Assembly: GCA_028875135.1 (NCBI GenBank)
Contig: JAPPFQ010000082.1
Coordinates: 361-5,804 of the forward strand
DNA length: 5,444 nt
Direction: 5' to 3'
From: Acidobacteriota bacterium
Lineage (GTDB): Bacteria; Acidobacteriota; Terriglobia; Versatilivoradales; Versatilivoraceae
Shown: piece by piece, positions 4,938 to 5,444 of the stretch
Layout: every line of letters starts with the position of its first letter
How positions within the stretch are numbered: position 1 is the stretch's first letter
The notes under the pieces: generated by a model
Databases searched by the model: none
Seen by the model: the letters and a program-made list of their open reading frames with translations, nothing else
What the model was told of the DNA's origin: nothing
Made by a program: the position numbers and the translations under genes

Positions 4938-5444
4938 TTCGACATTGCCAGGGCTTGTATGGATTCCTCCACGACTTCGAGAAAGACGATACAAGCCCGT
5001 GAGAGATAGCGATTCTTTCGGTAGATGAGTCCCAGCTTGCGAATCAGGTTCAGATGCCTCAACGGCAGCAGACAAAGGGTTCCCTGCCTGCATTCCTCTT
5101 CGGCATAGCTCTTTGGAACAATTGAAATACCCATGCCGATGGACACGAATTTCTTGATTGTCTCGATGCTGGCGAGTTCCATCGAGATATGCAAGCGGTC
5201 CCACTGGCTCCCGAACTGTTTCCTCAGGCGTTCGCGAGTGGTGCCGGCAGTATGGAAAATGAAGGGATAGGAAACGACCTCCTCCAGGTCAGGTGACGTT
5301 TGCAGCGTCAAGGGATGGTCCGGGCTGGTTATCAGCCACAGTTCGTCCTCGGCGATGGGCAGGATGTTCAGCTCCTGTTCCGGAACGGGCAGGGTGACGA
5401 TCCCGAAGTCCAACTGATTGCCGCGGACCTTGTCCAGAACCTTC
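4934..5444 (-). CDS. LysR-family transcriptional regulator, C-terminal part (cut by window edge)
   Basis: The frame is open to the right edge; about 169 C-terminal residues are visible and the N-terminal winged-helix DNA-binding domain lies outside the window. The visible part is the LysR effector-binding domain: VLDKVRGNQLDFGIVTLPV (first lobe, a typical 'v..g.lDlgIv' strand), then LWLITSPDHPL, and ELASIETIKKFVSIGMGISIVPKSYAEEE, which matches the 'e..s.e.ik.lV.aGlGiailP' signature of the family's second lobe. It ends IQALAMSK. The TTG at 5413 is an internal Leu codon, not a start. It presumably senses a small molecule and controls nearby or divergent genes beyond the window; the ligand cannot be read from the sequence. 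The stop codon falls inside a heptamer repeat, so its last residues may have been trimmed or altered by repeat insertion. Confidence 0.9.
   Translation of the reverse strand, partial: KVLDKVRGNQLDFGIVTLPVPEQELNILPIAEDELWLITSPDHPLTLQTSPDLEEVVSYPFIFHTAGTTRERLRKQFGSQWDRLHISMELASIETIKKFVSIGMGISIVPKSYAEEECRQGTLCLLPLRHLNLIRKLGLIYRKNRYLSRACIVFLEVVEESIQALAMSK

Overview
The window looks like an ordinary chromosomal segment of a GC-rich bacterium, with seven protein genes. Six are complete and one LysR-type regulator is cut by the right edge. A type II fatty-acid synthesis enzyme (FabI), a lipobox lipoprotein and a SPASM-like radical SAM enzyme of a sort I associate with Acidobacteriota and related environmental phyla suggest a diderm, non-model lineage. 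That placement is inference from protein style and cannot be fixed without database searches. No phage, plasmid, transposase, CRISPR, tRNA or rRNA signal is visible.

Layout. Positions 1-75 are an AT-rich promoter and leader for a + strand gene (76-660) that joins an N-terminal excisionase/MerR-like helix-turn-helix to a C-terminal phospho-receiver domain. It converges, with only 12 bases between the stops, on a - strand lipoprotein gene (673-1347). Upstream of that, on the same strand, is fabI (1469-2233). A 323-base divergent intergenic region (2234-2556) follows, containing a four-unit heptamer repeat. It separates fabI from a small + strand Rho_N/SAP-like basic protein (2557-2880). This in turn converges, with a 34-base gap, on a - strand radical SAM gene (2915-3985). 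Behind the radical SAM gene, on the same strand, lie a single-pass membrane protein with an FxLyD-like domain (4099-4746), a 187-base repeat-rich gap, and the 3' part of a LysR-family regulator (4934 to the edge).

How the genes relate. No single pathway joins them. FabI is housekeeping lipid synthesis; the lipoprotein may share its transcript but is not an obvious partner. The FxLyD membrane protein and the radical SAM enzyme are co-directional and could form a small operon. The HTH-receiver protein, the Rho_N-like protein and the LysR regulator are separate regulatory or nucleic-acid-binding genes.

The most unusual material is a family of degenerate heptamers (consensus about GTGRTCA) found at three intergenic sites, 13 units in all. 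Two of the sites face each other as an imperfect inverted pair, and the outer end of one supplies the stop codon of the LysR gene. I did not find a convincing new multi-gene system. The items most worth a second look are the heptamer family, the reversed HTH-receiver architecture and the radical SAM enzyme with an altered SPASM cysteine pattern.
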